DNA of 64,000 nt from Dyella_A ginsengisoli (GTDB lineage Bacteria; Pseudomonadota; Gammaproteobacteria; Xanthomonadales; Rhodanobacteraceae). The notes beneath the pieces are model-generated. The model saw only the letters and a list, made by a program, of their open reading frames with translations, did not search any database and was not told where the DNA came from. The position numbers and the translations under genes are program-made. Shown in pieces: positions 33,575 to 42,471 of the stretch; positions within the stretch are counted from its first letter, which is position 1, and every line of letters starts with the position of its first letter. The stretch spans positions 62,001-126,000 of the forward strand of contig NZ_JADIKM010000004.1 in NCBI RefSeq assembly GCF_044904665.1. The letters run 5' to 3'.

Positions 33575-34804
33575 ATGGCCACGCCGCTCCCCCTCTCCCC
33601 GGTGACCGATTTCCACGCCTGGCCCGATCCGCACGGCCGCTTCGGCCAGTTCGGTGGCCAGTACGTGGCCGAGACCCTGATGGCGCCGCTGGCCGAGCTG
33701 ACCGAGGCCTACGAGCGGCTGCGGCACGATCCGGAATTCCTCGCCGAGCTGGATCGCGACCTCACCCACTACGTGGGTCGGCCCAGCCCGATCTACCACG
33801 CCGAGCGGCTGTCGGAGCATGTGGGCGGTGCGCGCATCATCCTCAAGCGCGAGGATCTGAATCACACCGGCGCGCACAAGATCAACAACACCGTGGGTCA
33901 GGGGCTGGTCGCCAAGCGCATGGGCAAGCCGCGCATCATTGCCGAGACGGGTGCCGGCCAGCACGGCGTGGCCAGCGCCACCATCGCGGCGCGGCTGGGC
34001 CTGAAGTGCGTGGTGTACATGGGCGCCACCGACATCGAGCGGCAGAAGATCAACGTCTACCGCATGAAGCTGCTGGGAGCGGAAGTGATTCCCGTGACCT
34101 CCGGCTCGAAGACGCTGAAGGACGCGCTCAACGAGGCGATGCGCGACTGGGTCACCAACGTGGCCGACACCTTCTACATCATCGGCACCGTGGCCGGCCC
34201 GCATCCGTATCCGATGATGGTGCGCGACTTCAACGCCATCGTCGGCCGCGAGGCGCGCGCGCAGATGCTCACCGAGTACGGCCGCCTGCCGGATGTGATC
34301 ACCGCCTGCGTCGGCGGCGGCTCCAACGCGATCGGCCTGTTCCACGAATTCCTCAACGATCGCGAGGTGCGCATCGTGGGAGCCGAGGCGGCGGGTGAGG
34401 GCATCGGCAGCGGGTTGCATGCCGCTTCGCTGGCGGCCGGTCGCCCCGGCGTGCTGCACGGCAACCGCACCTACGTGCTGTGCGACGACAACGGTCAGAT
34501 CGCCGAGACGCATTCGGTATCCGCCGGGCTCGATTACCCCGGCGTCGGCCCCGAGCACGCCTTCCTCAAGGACGAAGGGCGCGCCGAATATGTCGGCGTC
34601 ACCGACGCCGAGGCGATGGAGGCATTTCACCTGCTGGCGCGTTGCGAGGGCATCCTCGCCGCACTCGAATCCAGCCACGCGGTGGCCCAGGCCATGAAGC
34701 TCGCTCGCGAGCTTCCAAAAGATGGGCTGGTGCTGTGCAACCTGTCCGGCCGCGGCGACAAGGACGTGCACACGATCGCCGCGCGCGAGGGTGTCACGGT
34801 GTGA
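33575..34804 (+). CDS. trpB: Tryptophan synthase beta chain
   Basis: Condenses indole with L-serine using PLP. The 409-residue protein has the PLP lysine in HTGAHKINNTVGQ (about residue 102), the phosphate-binding loop CVGGGSNAIG near 245, the GRFGQFGGQYVAETL start, and GLDYPGVGPEHA. Start at 33575 (MATPLPLSPVTDF) is chosen over the longer frame because the extra 25 residues are not conserved and include the predicted promoter. The distance to trpA is 132 bp, filled by a palindromic repeat. Confidence 0.97.
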   Translation: MATPLPLSPVTDFHAWPDPHGRFGQFGGQYVAETLMAPLAELTEAYERLRHDPEFLAELDRDLTHYVGRPSPIYHAERLSEHVGGARIILKREDLNHTGAHKINNTVGQGLVAKRMGKPRIIAETGAGQHGVASATIAARLGLKCVVYMGATDIERQKINVYRMKLLGAEVIPVTSGSKTLKDALNEAMRDWVTNVADTFYIIGTVAGPHPYPMMVRDFNAIVGREARAQMLTEYGRLPDVITACVGGGSNAIGLFHEFLNDREVRIVGAEAAGEGIGSGLHAASLAAGRPGVLHGNRTYVLCDDNGQIAETHSVSAGLDYPGVGPEHAFLKDEGRAEYVGVTDAEAMEAFHLLARCEGILAALESSHAVAQAMKLARELPKDGLVLCNLSGRGDKDVHTIAAREGVTV

Positions 34805-34805
34805 C

Positions 34806-34926
34806 AGCGAAGAGTGAGTGGAGAGGAGCGAGAAGTGAGAGAGACCTGCTTCCCGTTCCCCGGACCACTCGATACTTTTGGACTTGCCACCTCTCACTCC
34901 TCACTCCTCTTCACTCACTCCTCGCT
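34806..34926. repeat. Long inverted repeat, copy B, between trpB and trpA
   Basis: The left arm 34806-34841 (agcga-gagtgag-type units) pairs with the right arm 34891-34926, 36 bp with four differences. The loop is 49 bases. The arms are almost the same as those of copy A at 22615-22714. It fills the trpB-trpA gap, so the trpBA messenger carries a very stable hairpin directly before the trpA start. The upstream open frame of trpA that crosses it is not coding. Confidence 0.85.
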
Positions 34927-34936
34927 CCTGGCCCTC

Positions 34937-35737
34937 ATGTCCCGCATCGACAAACGTTTCGCCGCCCTCAAGACCGCCGGTCGCACCGGCCTGATCCCGT
35001 TCGTCACCGCCGGTGATCCCGCGCCGGAGCACACCGTGGCGCTGATGCACGCGCTGGTCGCGGCCGGCGCCGACCTGATCGAGCTGGGCGTGCCGTTCTC
35101 CGACCCGATGGCCGACGGCCCGGTGATCCAGCACGCCAGCGAGCGGGCCATCGCCAGAGGCGTGGGCCTGGCCGACGTGCTGCGCTGGGTGGCGGAGTTT
35201 CGCCAGCGCGATGCGGACACGCCGCTGGTGCTGATGGGTTACCTCAACCCGGTGGAGATCCACGGCTATGCGCGCTTTGCCGCCGAAGCCGCCGCGGCCG
35301 GCGTCGATGGCGTGCTGCTGGTCGACTGCCCGCTGGAGGAAGCGGCCGTACTGGAGCCGTTGCGCGCAGCAGGGCTGCAATTGATCCGCCTGGCGGCGCC
35401 CACCACCGCACCCGCGCGTATGGCGCAGCTGTGCGAGTTCGCCGAGGGCTTCCTGTACTATGTGTCGTTTGCCGGCATCACCGGCGCGGGCCGCTTGAGC
35501 ACTCGCGATATCGCTGCCCGCGTGGCGGATATCCGGGCCCACGCCAAGGCGCCGGTGGCCGTCGGCTTCGGCGTGCGCGATGCGCAAAGCGCGAAGGAGA
35601 TAGCCGCGTTTGCCGATGCGGTGGTGATCGGCAGCGCGCTGGTGGAGCGGCTGGACGGAGCGGGGCAGGCGGACGAGATCGCCGCCCGGGTGAAGGATTT
35701 CCTCACCCCCATCCGCGCCGCGCTCGATGCACACTGA
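34937..35737 (+). CDS. trpA: Tryptophan synthase alpha chain
   Basis: Splits indole-3-glycerol phosphate to indole and G3P and passes indole to TrpB. The 266-residue barrel has the catalytic residues at the standard numbers: Glu49 (LIELGVPFSDP) and Asp60 (MADGPVIQ). The phosphate loop YYVSFAGITGAG near 174-186 and VAVGFGVRDAQSA are also present. The ATG (MSRIDKRFAALK) lies 10 bp after the palindromic repeat; the longer frame is repeat-encoded. The next gene, accD, follows after 46 bp. Confidence 0.97.
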   Translation: MSRIDKRFAALKTAGRTGLIPFVTAGDPAPEHTVALMHALVAAGADLIELGVPFSDPMADGPVIQHASERAIARGVGLADVLRWVAEFRQRDADTPLVLMGYLNPVEIHGYARFAAEAAAAGVDGVLLVDCPLEEAAVLEPLRAAGLQLIRLAAPTTAPARMAQLCEFAEGFLYYVSFAGITGAGRLSTRDIAARVADIRAHAKAPVAVGFGVRDAQSAKEIAAFADAVVIGSALVERLDGAGQADEIAARVKDFLTPIRAALDAH

Positions 35738-35783
35738 AACGGTCGCCTGACCGTTTCGGGTCAGGAACGGTTGAGGTGTTGCG

Positions 35784-36653
<870 letters not shown>

Positions 36654-36678
36654 TCGCGCACGCTCAGGTGTACCTCAC

Positions 36679-36718
36679 GAAGCCGCCGCATCGAACGATG
36701 CGGCGGCTTCGTCGTTTG
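36679..36718 (+). terminator. Intrinsic terminator after accD
   Basis: A 13- to 15-bp perfect stem (gaagccgccgcat, 36679-36691; atgcggcggcttc, 36698-36710) followed by the T-rich gtcgtttgt. It lies 25 bp after the accD stop and ends the trpBA-accD unit. Confidence 0.78.
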
Positions 36719-36728
36719 TGGCATCGCG

Positions 36729-36889
36729 TTGTCCACAGCCGATGTGCATGGCCTGCGGAGAACCCTGTGGACAAGCCGGCTTTGCGGCTTTGCGCTCAGT
36801 GACTTGCTACGCGGCGATTACTTCCTGACCAGTGCGGCGCGCGTTGTCCACAGCGTCTGTGGAGGCGGACGGGAAAAGCCTGTGGATAG
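36729..36889. other. Two head-to-head pairs of DnaA-box-like 9-mers
   Basis: TTGTCCACA lies at 36729-36737 and 36844-36852 (plus strand). Its reverse complement TGTGGACAA is at 36766-36774, and a variant, TGTGGATAG, at 36881-36889. The two pairs have the same 28-base interior spacing and the boxes repeat with exactly 115-bp offset. TTGTCCACA is a one-base variant of the TTATCCACA DnaA box and the preferred form in some GC-rich bacteria. The 290-bp gap between accD and the PAP2 gene holds these boxes, the accD terminator and no gene. Confidence 0.55.
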
Positions 36890-36943
36890 ATGCCCTATCG
36901 TGCTGATCGCACAACACATCCACACGGCGTGCGCAGAAACTGC

Positions 36944-37516
36944 TCAACCCACCATCGCCGCCGCGGGCATCAGCCACAGCGCGATGGCACCCAGCGCGCT
37001 GCCGATGCCGATGGCGGCAAGCACGTCGCTCGGATAGTGCAGGCCCAGCACCACGCGCGAGGCAGCGACCAGCGCGGTGAAACCCAGCAGTAGCGGCGCC
37101 AGCAGCGGATACCAGGCCAGTGCCACCACGGTGAAGCCCACCGCCTGCAGGGTGTGGCCGGAGGGGAAGCTGAACTCGTCCAGTGGCGGCACGTGGGCGA
37201 TCACCCCCGCGCACACGCGGAACGGCCGCGGTCGTTTCGTCCAGCGCTTGAGCAACCGATACAGCGCCAGCGCGGTGAGGCCGGTGAGCGCCATGTGTGC
37301 GGCGGCGAGCATGCCGCGCCGGCCGTCGAACAGCGCGAGCGACAGCATCAGCGTGTACCAGAACACGCCATCGCCCAGCCGGCTCACGGCGCCGAAGAAC
37401 ACGCCCACCGCGCGTCGCGCGCCCCAGCGGTTGGCGGCCACGCACATGCGGCGGTCGATCGCGAAGCGCGGGCCGGTGAACTCAGGCGTGGGCACGAGCG
37501 GCGGCAGGCTGGACAT
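36944..37516 (-). CDS. PAP2-family membrane phosphatase
   Basis: A 190-residue integral membrane phosphatase of the PAP2 superfamily with all three active-site motifs: KRWTKRPRP (Kx6RP), PSGHT and SRVVLGLHYPSDV (SRx5Hx3D). It likely dephosphorylates undecaprenyl pyrophosphate or phosphatidate; which one cannot be told from sequence. Its start (MSSLPPLVP, with a gggaga ribosome site) overlaps the end of the upstream glycosyltransferase by 35 bp, so the two are co-expressed, consistent with an envelope-lipid function. Confidence 0.9.
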   Translation of the reverse strand: MSSLPPLVPTPEFTGPRFAIDRRMCVAANRWGARRAVGVFFGAVSRLGDGVFWYTLMLSLALFDGRRGMLAAAHMALTGLTALALYRLLKRWTKRPRPFRVCAGVIAHVPPLDEFSFPSGHTLQAVGFTVVALAWYPLLAPLLLGFTALVAASRVVLGLHYPSDVLAAIGIGSALGAIALWLMPAAAMVG

Positions 37517-38645
37517 GGTGGCTCTCCCGGGCGAGCTGCATCAGCAGGGATTCGAAATCGCGGATCACCGACTCCGGCGACAGCGCCGCGACGCTGGCGT
37601 GGGCGGCGCGACCCATGTGGCGGATCAGGCTGGGGTTGCCGGCAAGGGTCACAGTGGCATCGATGAAGCCGGCCTCGTCGCCGGACTCGATCACGTAACC
37701 GTTGCTGCCATGCTCCATGTGCTCGCGTGCGGCGCCCTCGCGGTAGGCCACCACCGGCAGGCCGGCGGCAAGCGCCTCGAGGATCACGTTGCCGAAGGTC
37801 TCGCTGAGGCTGGGGAACGGGAACACGTCCGCGCTTGCCACGTGCCGCGCCAGCGACTCGCCGCGCTGCATGCCGGCGAAGATGAAGTCCGGGTTCGCCG
37901 CCTGCAGTGCCGCGCGCGCCGGGCCGTCGCCCACCCACACGTAACGCGCGTTCGGCACCTGCTGCTGCACGGCACGAAAGGTGCGCACGGCGAGATCAAG
38001 GTTCTTCTCCGCCGCGATGCGCCCGACGTAGAGCACCACCGGCGCGTGGCCTTCGGCGCCCCACTGCTGGCGTAAATCGACGTCGCGATGGCGCGGATGG
38101 AACTGTGCGGTGTCCACCGCGCGGCGCAGGATGCGGGCATTGCTCACGCCCAGCGCACCCAGCTCGCGCTTGAGCGCGTCGGTGGGCACCAGCGTGGCGC
38201 CGCCGCGATTGTGGAAGCGGCGCAGGTAGCCGCGCACCGCCTCGGTGAGAAAGCCCACGCCGTAGTGCGCGGCGTAAGTGTCGAAGCGCGTGTGGAAGCC
38301 GGTCGCCGCGGGGATGCCCAGCTGCTGCGCGGTGCGCATGGCCGACCACCCCAGTGGGCCTTCCGTGGCCACGTAGATGGCGTCCGGCCGTAAGCGGTTC
38401 CAGCGCTTGCGCAGCATGCGGCCGCTGGGCAGGCCGAAGCGCAGGCCCGGGTAGCGGGGCAGGGCCACGCCGCGGGTCTGCACCGGCAGCATGCCGGGCT
38501 CGTCGACGAACGGCAGCGGCTGGCGTGGGCGGATCACTTCCACCGTGTGGCCCTGCGCGGCGAGTCCGGCGGCAAGGCTGTGCACGGTCAGCGCGACGCC
38601 GTTGATCTCGGGGGGATAGGTTTCGCTGACGATGCCGATGCGCAT
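37482..38645 (-). CDS. GT4-family glycosyltransferase (mannosyltransferase-like)
   Basis: A 387-residue retaining glycosyltransferase of the GT-B fold. The N-terminal domain has MRIGIVSETYPPEINGVALT and EGPLGWSAMRTAQQLGIPAATGFHTRFDTYA. The C-terminal domain has VVLYVGRIAAEKNLDLAV and the EX7E motif SETFGNVILEALAAG. It resembles MgtA/PimB-like GDP-mannose-dependent alpha-mannosyltransferases and probably glycosylates a lipid. Start at MRIGIV; the longer frame is unconserved. It overlaps the PAP2 gene by 35 bp. Confidence 0.9.
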   Translation of the reverse strand: MRIGIVSETYPPEINGVALTVHSLAAGLAAQGHTVEVIRPRQPLPFVDEPGMLPVQTRGVALPRYPGLRFGLPSGRMLRKRWNRLRPDAIYVATEGPLGWSAMRTAQQLGIPAATGFHTRFDTYAAHYGVGFLTEAVRGYLRRFHNRGGATLVPTDALKRELGALGVSNARILRRAVDTAQFHPRHRDVDLRQQWGAEGHAPVVLYVGRIAAEKNLDLAVRTFRAVQQQVPNARYVWVGDGPARAALQAANPDFIFAGMQRGESLARHVASADVFPFPSLSETFGNVILEALAAGLPVVAYREGAAREHMEHGSNGYVIESGDEAGFIDATVTLAGNPSLIRHMGRAAHASVAALSPESVIRDFESLLMQLARESHHVQPAAARAHA

Positions 38646-38838
38646 GGCTACACCTTGGCTGGCTTGACCCAGCTTCGGTCCGGCGCGTTGCGCGGGCATG
38701 GCGTCGACATGACGTGGCGGTGACGGCGTTGCATCGACCCGGCGCAGCGGTTGCGCCGAAGCGCGCCGGGAGGATTACCAGCGGCCGGGAAAGCTCTTGG
38801 GTTCGATCGTGACTCACGAAGCTGAGGAGGAGGTCGCC

Positions 38839-39186
38839 ATGAAACTGCTCGTGCCCCTGTCCCTGTGCGTGCTTGTCGCATCGCTGGGCCTGCCGTCCGC
38901 CGCGCAGGCCATGGCCCAGCCGTACGCGCAGGATGCTTCGCGCAGTCCGGCAGAGGTCTCTGCGCCGTCCCGCTCACGGCCGCCGCTGTTCCAGGTGCGC
39001 TACGTGCTGGTGAGCGCCTTGCCGCAGCCGCATGACGATCCGCCGCTCGACTTCGGCGACGGCAAGCCGGCCATTCGCCCGTTAACGATGTCCGGTGCGC
39101 CCGGCGTGCTGTTGCAGGGCGGCGTGGCGAGCCCCAACGTCATCGTGTGCCGTGGCTGGTCGTGCATGGATTCGCCGCGCCGCTGA
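38839..39186 (+). CDS. Small exported protein of unknown function
   Basis: A 115-residue protein with a good signal peptide (MKLLVPLSLCVLVASLGLPSAAQA). The start is fixed by an unusually strong Shine-Dalgarno run (gaggaggagg) 8 bp before ATG. The mature part is Pro-rich at first, then FQVRYVLVSALPQPHDDPP and a short C-terminus with two cysteines (VIVCRGWSCMD), which could form a disulfide. No family is recognised. Codon bias and the ribosome site support it. Confidence 0.65.
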   Translation: MKLLVPLSLCVLVASLGLPSAAQAMAQPYAQDASRSPAEVSAPSRSRPPLFQVRYVLVSALPQPHDDPPLDFGDGKPAIRPLTMSGAPGVLLQGGVASPNVIVCRGWSCMDSPRR

Positions 39187-39212
39187 TCCGTGAGGGCGAG
39201 CCGCGCAGCACG

Positions 39213-40019
39213 TCAGCGGCCGAAATAGATCGATACGCCGAGGTTGGCCAGCCAGCGGTCCGCGTCGCCCTGCAGGCGATGGTCCACGCCGGCATCCAGC
39301 TGCACGCGCGGGGTCGCCATCCAGGCCAGTCCGCCCCCGCCAAGCAGGCCGTGCCGGTGACCGGCGGCGTGCACGCTCGCCGTTTCGACATACACGCTCC
39401 ACGCCGGAGTCAGCGCCAGGGTGTCGCTCAACGCCAGCGTGGTGCTGTCCGCGCTGCCTTCGCGCACGTCTTCGGCATAGGCGCCGATCGACTGGTGATC
39501 GGTGATCTGCCAGTTCCCCTGCGCACCGAGCAGGTACTGACGGCGCCCGGCGCGCAGCGCCGGATCGCCGTCCGTGAAGGTGACGCTGCCCAGCAGGCCC
39601 CAGCTAAGAGGGGCCGGCTGGTCCGGCAGGGCGAACTTCACGCCGAGGCTGCTGCTGCCGCGGCCTTGGACGACGCCTCGCGACGTGCCCCAGGTTGCCA
39701 GACGGTTCCACGGCGAGCTGGCCAGCTGCAGCTCGAACGGTCCGCCCACACCCAGGCGCACCAGCGTGTCGGCGCTGAGCTGGCGCGAGGTCACGCCATC
39801 GGCGGTATCCAGGCTGGCGTCCGGCAGGCCTTGTTCCACCGTGAGGTCGCCGGGGTCGAGCACGGCGGGGGTGAAACCCAGTCCGGGCCGGTCGTAGCCG
39901 GGGTTGTGCGTCTGTCCGTGCGCGCCTGCGGCGAACAGCGCCATGGCCAGCGCGACGGCGGCCGACAGCGCCGGGCGCGCATGGCCGGATGGTCTAAAAT
40001 GCGCGATTCCTTTTTGCAT
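39213..40019 (-). CDS. Outer-membrane beta-barrel protein (transporter/Phenol_MetA_deg-like)
   Basis: A 268-residue exported protein. The signal peptide ends near AAGAHG; the mature part begins YDRPGLGFTPAVLDPGDLTVEQG, the pattern of the Phenol_MetA_deg/'transporter' barrel family (PF13557-like). Alternating amphipathic strands follow, ending in a C-terminal aromatic residue run (VSIYFGR). The function is unknown; family members sit in the outer membrane. The first 25 residues include a Pro/Arg-rich n-region and overlap the gltX -10 element, so a later start (Met26) is conceivable but would destroy the signal peptide. Confidence 0.78.
   Translation of the reverse strand: MQKGIAHFRPSGHARPALSAAVALAMALFAAGAHGQTHNPGYDRPGLGFTPAVLDPGDLTVEQGLPDASLDTADGVTSRQLSADTLVRLGVGGPFELQLASSPWNRLATWGTSRGVVQGRGSSSLGVKFALPDQPAPLSWGLLGSVTFTDGDPALRAGRRQYLLGAQGNWQITDHQSIGAYAEDVREGSADSTTLALSDTLALTPAWSVYVETASVHAAGHRHGLLGGGGLAWMATPRVQLDAGVDHRLQGDADRWLANLGVSIYFGR
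39995..40000 (+). promoter_or_regulatory. Candidate -10 element of gltX
   Basis: TAAAAT, 34 bp before the gltX ATG, in an AT-rich patch just inside the divergent barrel gene. No clear -35 hexamer is seen at the right distance. Confidence 0.4.
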
Positions 40020-40033
40020 GCAGCCAGTATCCC

Positions 40034-41434
40034 ATGACCGTTCGCACCCGCTTCGCTCCCAGCCCCACCGGCTTCCTGCATATCGGCGGCGCGCGCACCG
40101 CGTTGTATTGCTGGCTGGAGGCGCGTCGCCGCGGTGGCGAGTTCGTGCTGCGCATCGAGGACACCGATCGCGAGCGGTCCACCGACGCGGCCGTCCAGGC
40201 CATCCTCGACGCCATGCACTGGTTGGACCTCGATGCCGACGCGCCGCCGGTCTACCAGACCCATCGCCTCGCGCGTTATCAGGAAGTGGCCGATCGCCTC
40301 GTGGCCGAGGGCAAGGCGTACTACGCCTACGAGAGCAAGGAGGAGATCGAAGCCATGCGCGAGGCGGCCATGGCCGCCGGCGAGAAGCCCCGCTACAACG
40401 GCTATTACCGCGACCGCAACGAGCCCCGCCGCGACGATCCGAACCGGGTGATCCGCTTCAGGAATCCCGCCGAAGGTTCGGTAGTGTTCGAGGACAAGGT
40501 CAAGGGCCGCATCGAGATCGCCAACAGCGAGCTGGACGACCTGGTGATCTTCCGTTCCGACGGCTGGCCCACCTACAACTTCGCGGTGGTGGTCGACGAC
40601 ATCGACATGGGTATCACCGAGGTGATCCGCGGCGACGACCACGTCAACAACACGCCGCGGCAGATCAACATCTACCACGCGCTGGGCGCGCCGGTGCCGG
40701 AGTTCGCACACCTGCCGATGATCCTGGACAAGGAGGGCAAGAAGCTCTCCAAGCGCACCAATTCGGTGAGCGTCATGGAGTACCGCGCCGACGGCTTTCT
40801 GCCGCACGCGCTGCTCAACTACCTGGTGCGGCTGGGCTGGTCGCACGGCGATCAGGAAATCTTTTCGCGCGAGGAAATGGTCAAGCTGTTCGACATCTCC
40901 GACGTCAACAAGGCGGCCTCGCGCTTCGATACCGAGAAGCTCGCCTGGCTAAACCAGCACTACCTCAAGACTGACGATCCGGCGGCGATCGCGCCGGAGT
41001 TCGAGTGGCACCTGCAGCGCGCGGGCTACGACCTGAGCAAGGGGCCGGTGCCGGCCGACCTGATCGTGGCGCTGCGCGACCGCGTGCAGACGCTCAAGGA
41101 AATGGCCGAGCGCGCGGCGATCTGGTTCGGCCCCATCGTCGAGTGGGACGAGAAGGCCGTCGCCAAGCACCTGAAGAACGACAGCGCGGTGGCCGTGCTC
41201 AGCGAGGCAAGGGTGCTGCTGGCCGGTTGCGAGTGGAAGCCCGAGCCGATCCACGCGGTGATCGAGCAGGTCGCGGCGAAACTGGAGCTGGGCATGGGCA
41301 AGATCGCTCAACCGCTGCGCGTGGCGATGACCGGCACCCAGGTGTCGCCGTCGATCGACCACACCATCTATCTGGCCGGGCGGGACGTGGCTTTGCAGCG
41401 CATCGACGATGCTCTCGCACGGGCGCACGGATGA
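40034..41434 (+). CDS. gltX: Glutamate--tRNA ligase (GluRS)
   Basis: Charges tRNA-Glu. The 466-residue class I synthetase has the HIGH-type HIGG at residues 16-19 (PSPTGFLHIGGARTALY) and the KMSKS-equivalent KKLSKR near 236-240, with ARTALYCWLEARRRGG in the Rossmann core and GIGDQEIFSREE-like wording later (HGDQEIFSREEM). The C-terminal anticodon-binding helices end AGRDVALQRIDDAL. It follows the divergent barrel gene by only 14 bp. Single-copy discriminating-type GluRS by length. Confidence 0.96.
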   Translation: MTVRTRFAPSPTGFLHIGGARTALYCWLEARRRGGEFVLRIEDTDRERSTDAAVQAILDAMHWLDLDADAPPVYQTHRLARYQEVADRLVAEGKAYYAYESKEEIEAMREAAMAAGEKPRYNGYYRDRNEPRRDDPNRVIRFRNPAEGSVVFEDKVKGRIEIANSELDDLVIFRSDGWPTYNFAVVVDDIDMGITEVIRGDDHVNNTPRQINIYHALGAPVPEFAHLPMILDKEGKKLSKRTNSVSVMEYRADGFLPHALLNYLVRLGWSHGDQEIFSREEMVKLFDISDVNKAASRFDTEKLAWLNQHYLKTDDPAAIAPEFEWHLQRAGYDLSKGPVPADLIVALRDRVQTLKEMAERAAIWFGPIVEWDEKAVAKHLKNDSAVAVLSEARVLLAGCEWKPEPIHAVIEQVAAKLELGMGKIAQPLRVAMTGTQVSPSIDHTIYLAGRDVALQRIDDALARAHG

Positions 41435-41470
41435 TCCCGCTCCCCATGCCACCGCGCTCCGGCGATCGGC

Positions 41471-41764
41471 ATGGATGAGCTGCTGAGCAAGGCGTTGCAG
41501 GGCGTCGACCCGGACGCCCCGGGCGCGTTCTGGCAGGTGTTCGCCAACCTGATGGCGCTGGTGCCGTGGACCGCACTGACGCTGTGGAGCGTGTTCTTCG
41601 TGGCCGTGGGCGCGGGGCTCGGCTGGTGGCGCGGACACACCCGTGCCGGCGTGCTGTGGGCGCTGGCGCTGGGGCCGATCGGCTGGCTGGTGGTGCTGTG
41701 GATGCCGCGCGCGGGAAAAGGCGTGCCGCCGCCGCTGCCGCCATCGTCGCGGCACCGTCGTTAG
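41471..41764 (+). CDS. Small membrane protein, hypothetical
   Basis: A 97-residue protein with two membrane segments (WTALTLWSVFFVAVGAGLGW and GVLWALALGPIGWLVVLWM) and a short basic Pro-rich tail. The first 25 residues are soluble (MDELLSKALQGVDPDAPGAF). No family is recognised. It lies 36 bp after gltX on the same strand and 76 bp before zur, and is probably co-transcribed with gltX. Confidence 0.65.
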   Translation: MDELLSKALQGVDPDAPGAFWQVFANLMALVPWTALTLWSVFFVAVGAGLGWWRGHTRAGVLWALALGPIGWLVVLWMPRAGKGVPPPLPPSSRHRR

Positions 41765-41840
41765 CGCGGGCTGGCGTTGAGGCTTCCGCTTCGTGCAATG
41801 GCCCCCATATCCGGCTTCACCGGGTAGCTTCGGCACCCCG

Positions 41841-42362
41841 ATGTATGATGCGCAACGAGGCGATTCCATTGAGCAAGTTCCATTGAGCAAGCAGGCGACC
41901 GGCAAGTTCCACACGCATCACGAAGGCGACCCGCAAGGGTTCGTCGACGCGGTGTCGCACGCCAGCGAGGAGCGTGGTCTGCGCCTCACGCCGCTGCGCA
42001 AGGAAGTGCTGGAGCTGGTTGCCGCTGCCGGCAAGCCGGTGAAGGCCTACGACCTGCTGGACCAACTGCGCGAACGCCACGGCAACGCAGCCCCGCCCAC
42101 CGTTTATCGCGCGCTGGATTTCCTGCTCGAACAGGGCTTCATCCACAAGCTCGAGTCGATCAACGCCTTCGTGTCCTGCCATCACCCGGCCGAAGCGCAC
42201 CAGGTGCCGTTCCTGATCTGCGACGTCTGCTCCAGCGCGCAGGAAGTGTGCGATGCGCGGGTCGCGGCGCTGATCGAGTCGCAGGCCGAGAGCTTCGGCT
42301 TCCGCCCGCAGGCGCAGACGCTGGAAGTGCACGGCGTCTGCAAGAACTGCAGCAAGGGGTGA
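41841..42362 (+). CDS. zur: Zinc uptake regulator (Fur family)
   Basis: A Fur-family repressor that shuts off zinc-uptake genes when loaded with zinc. It shows the winged helix (GLRLTPLRKEVLELVAAAGKPVKAYDLLDQL), the PTVYRALDFLLEQGFIHKLESINAFVSC signature split by the wing, and the metal-site cysteine pairs CDVC and CKNC. CHHPAEAHQ supplies histidines. FVSCHHP and the two CxxC pairs mark Zur, not Fur. The start is uncertain: ATG at 41841 is given, but a TTG at 41883 (LSKQATGKF) inside a 14-bp duplication is plausible and would drop 14 residues. Confidence 0.9.
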   Translation: MYDAQRGDSIEQVPLSKQATGKFHTHHEGDPQGFVDAVSHASEERGLRLTPLRKEVLELVAAAGKPVKAYDLLDQLRERHGNAAPPTVYRALDFLLEQGFIHKLESINAFVSCHHPAEAHQVPFLICDVCSSAQEVCDARVAALIESQAESFGFRPQAQTLEVHGVCKNCSKG

Positions 42363-42391
42363 TCCGGGGTTCCGTGGCCTCGGATGGTGCG

Positions 42392-42421
42392 TTGGCATCT
42401 CTTTGCGTTATAAAGTAACAT
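42392..42421 (+). promoter_or_regulatory. Promoter of the MerC-like gene with overlapping Zur-type operator
   Basis: -35 TTGGCA at 42392-42397, 18-bp spacer, -10 TAACAT at 42416-42421. Inside it is the palindrome GTTATAAAGTAAC at 42407-42419, close to the proteobacterial Zur box core GTTATANTATAAC. The operator sits between the two hexamers, the classic position for repression. It is 51 bp before the MerC-like ATG and immediately after zur. Confidence 0.65.
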
Positions 42422-42471
42422 CGTGGACTGAGGGGGCAGGTATTTACCCGCCTCGACGAATGGGGTGACCC

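Noticed and set aside
34814..34936. Upstream extension of trpA through the palindrome
   Set aside because: The extra residues (HSSLLFTHSSLLA-type) come from the repeat. Homologues start at MSRIDKRFA.
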